Assembly: GCA_049967035.1 (NCBI GenBank)
Contig: JBMFTM010000013.1
Coordinates: 1 to 14,417 of the forward strand
Source: Acidifodinimicrobium sp049967035
GTDB taxonomy: Archaea > Nanobdellota > Nanobdellia > Parvarchaeales > Parvarchaeaceae
Length of the DNA: 14,417 bases
Direction of reading: 5' to 3'
Under the pieces are notes generated by a model. That model was given only the letters and a program-made list of their open reading frames with translations, searched no databases and was not told where the DNA came from. The translations under genes and the position numbers were made by a program. Numbering within the stretch: position 1 is the stretch's first letter; every line of letters starts with the position of its first letter. Of the stretch, positions 14,067 through 14,417 are shown one piece after another.

Positions 14067-14369
14067 TCAGTTTATTAAGTTTTCAATATTGGAGCCGCTC
14101 TCTACCTTCTTAATTCCGATCTTCAAAGAACTCAAGTTCTTTTCCATCCTTGGATTAAGGTTTGAGCAGATTACTTCATTGACTTTGTTTTCTACAAGCA
14201 TCTTTAGAAGCTTCCCGTGGCCTGCAGCTTCATTCTCTTCTTTTTCGTGTGGATTCTCATTTAATTTATTATTCTCTTTCTTCTCAGTGTCTACCAACAG
14301 AAAGTATTTTGAATGCCCAAAATGTTCAGATACAGTGTTTCCATCATCTGTAGGAATCGCTATGATCAT
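14067..14369 (-). CDS. NifX/NafY-type dinitrogenase iron-molybdenum cofactor domain protein (Nitro_FeMo-Co family)
   Basis: This 100-residue single-domain protein matches the family of NifX, the NifB C-terminus and small archaeal homologues such as MTH1175, which carry or bind metal-sulfur clusters. It opens with IAIPTDDGNTVSEHFGH (3-19), including the conserved HFG, then KYFLLVD (21-27), a charged loop rich in Glu, Asn and Lys (28-48), GHGKLLKML (50-58) and NKVNEVICSN (61-70). The usual glycine-rich G-x-x-G-P-R-A stretch is CSNLNPRM here, giving a single Cys68 that could be a ligand. No nitrogenase gene is near, so a nitrogen-fixation role is unlikely; Fe-S handling or sensing fits better. 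It begins exactly at the end of copy B of the 38-nt repeat shared with sufS, which suggests co-regulation. Confidence 0.85.
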   Translation of the reverse strand: MIIAIPTDDGNTVSEHFGHSKYFLLVDTEKKENNKLNENPHEKEENEAAGHGKLLKMLVENKVNEVICSNLNPRMEKNLSSLKIGIKKVESGSNIENLIN

Positions 14370-14406
14370 TTAATGTTAAACGCCCCGAGGTATTTAAAGT
14401 TTTAAC
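14369..14406 (-). promoter_or_regulatory. 38-nt repeated promoter-operator, copy B, in front of the NifX-like gene
   Basis: It is identical to copy A except at 14380. Its last base is the A of the NifX-like start codon. The TATA-like TTTAAATA (minus, 14398-14391) is centred about 26 nt before the ATG, so this gene should be leaderless. In this copy the outer arms are GTTAAA and TTTAAC, one pair longer than in copy A. Flanking sequence beyond 14406 differs from copy A, so the conserved unit is sharply bounded. Confidence 0.75.
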
Positions 14407-14417
14407 TAATCCGCCGA

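Overview
The window is AT-rich, gene-dense archaeal DNA. The archaeal assignment rests on several observations. The GatD/GatE pair is the archaea-only tRNA-dependent amidotransferase. There is a METTL5-type RNA methylase, a GT3-type glycogen synthase and a GH57 amylase. Two secreted proteins have class III (KGQ) pilin-like signal peptides. Most genes have TATA-like boxes placed for leaderless transcription. GLP-type beta repeats plus a DUF2341 surface protein, short or overlapping intergenic gaps and the KGQ signals suggest a small-genome DPANN archaeon, perhaps Micrarchaeota/ARMAN-like. That placement is inference; no rRNA or other phylogenetic marker is present. I see no transposon, CRISPR array, tRNA, rRNA or phage gene, and no gene-free stretch above 300 bases.

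Layout. Positions 1-5889 (minus strand) hold a tightly packed cluster read as gatD, gatE, METTL5-like methylase and a large secreted DUF2341 surface protein that runs off the left edge. Their spacings are -4, -23 and +4 nt, so they look co-transcribed. Positions 5985-8898 hold a convergent carbohydrate pair: a GH57 alpha-amylase on plus and a GT3 glycogen synthase on minus, whose 3' ends overlap by 44 bp. Positions 8899-9156 are a divergent intergenic region with a strong promoter and Shine-Dalgarno for trxB (plus). trxB overlaps the end of galT (minus) by 8 bp.

Positions 11074-14417 (minus) hold a small six-cysteine pilin-like secreted protein just upstream of galT, then an IscU-like scaffold preceded by its SufS-type cysteine desulfurase, a cysteine-free hypothetical protein, and a NifX/NafY-type small protein.

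The most striking non-coding signal is a 38-nt sequence, identical at 37 of 38 positions. It lies directly in front of the sufS start codon (13098-13135) and directly in front of the NifX-like gene (14369-14406). It carries a TATA-like box, a GC-rich block and flanking GTTAA/TTAAC arms. I read it as a shared promoter-operator linking the Fe-S assembly operon and the NifX-like gene in one regulon. Taken together the genes cover tRNA charging and RNA modification, glycogen turnover, thiol redox balance, sugar-nucleotide exchange, Fe-S cluster assembly and cell-surface structures.
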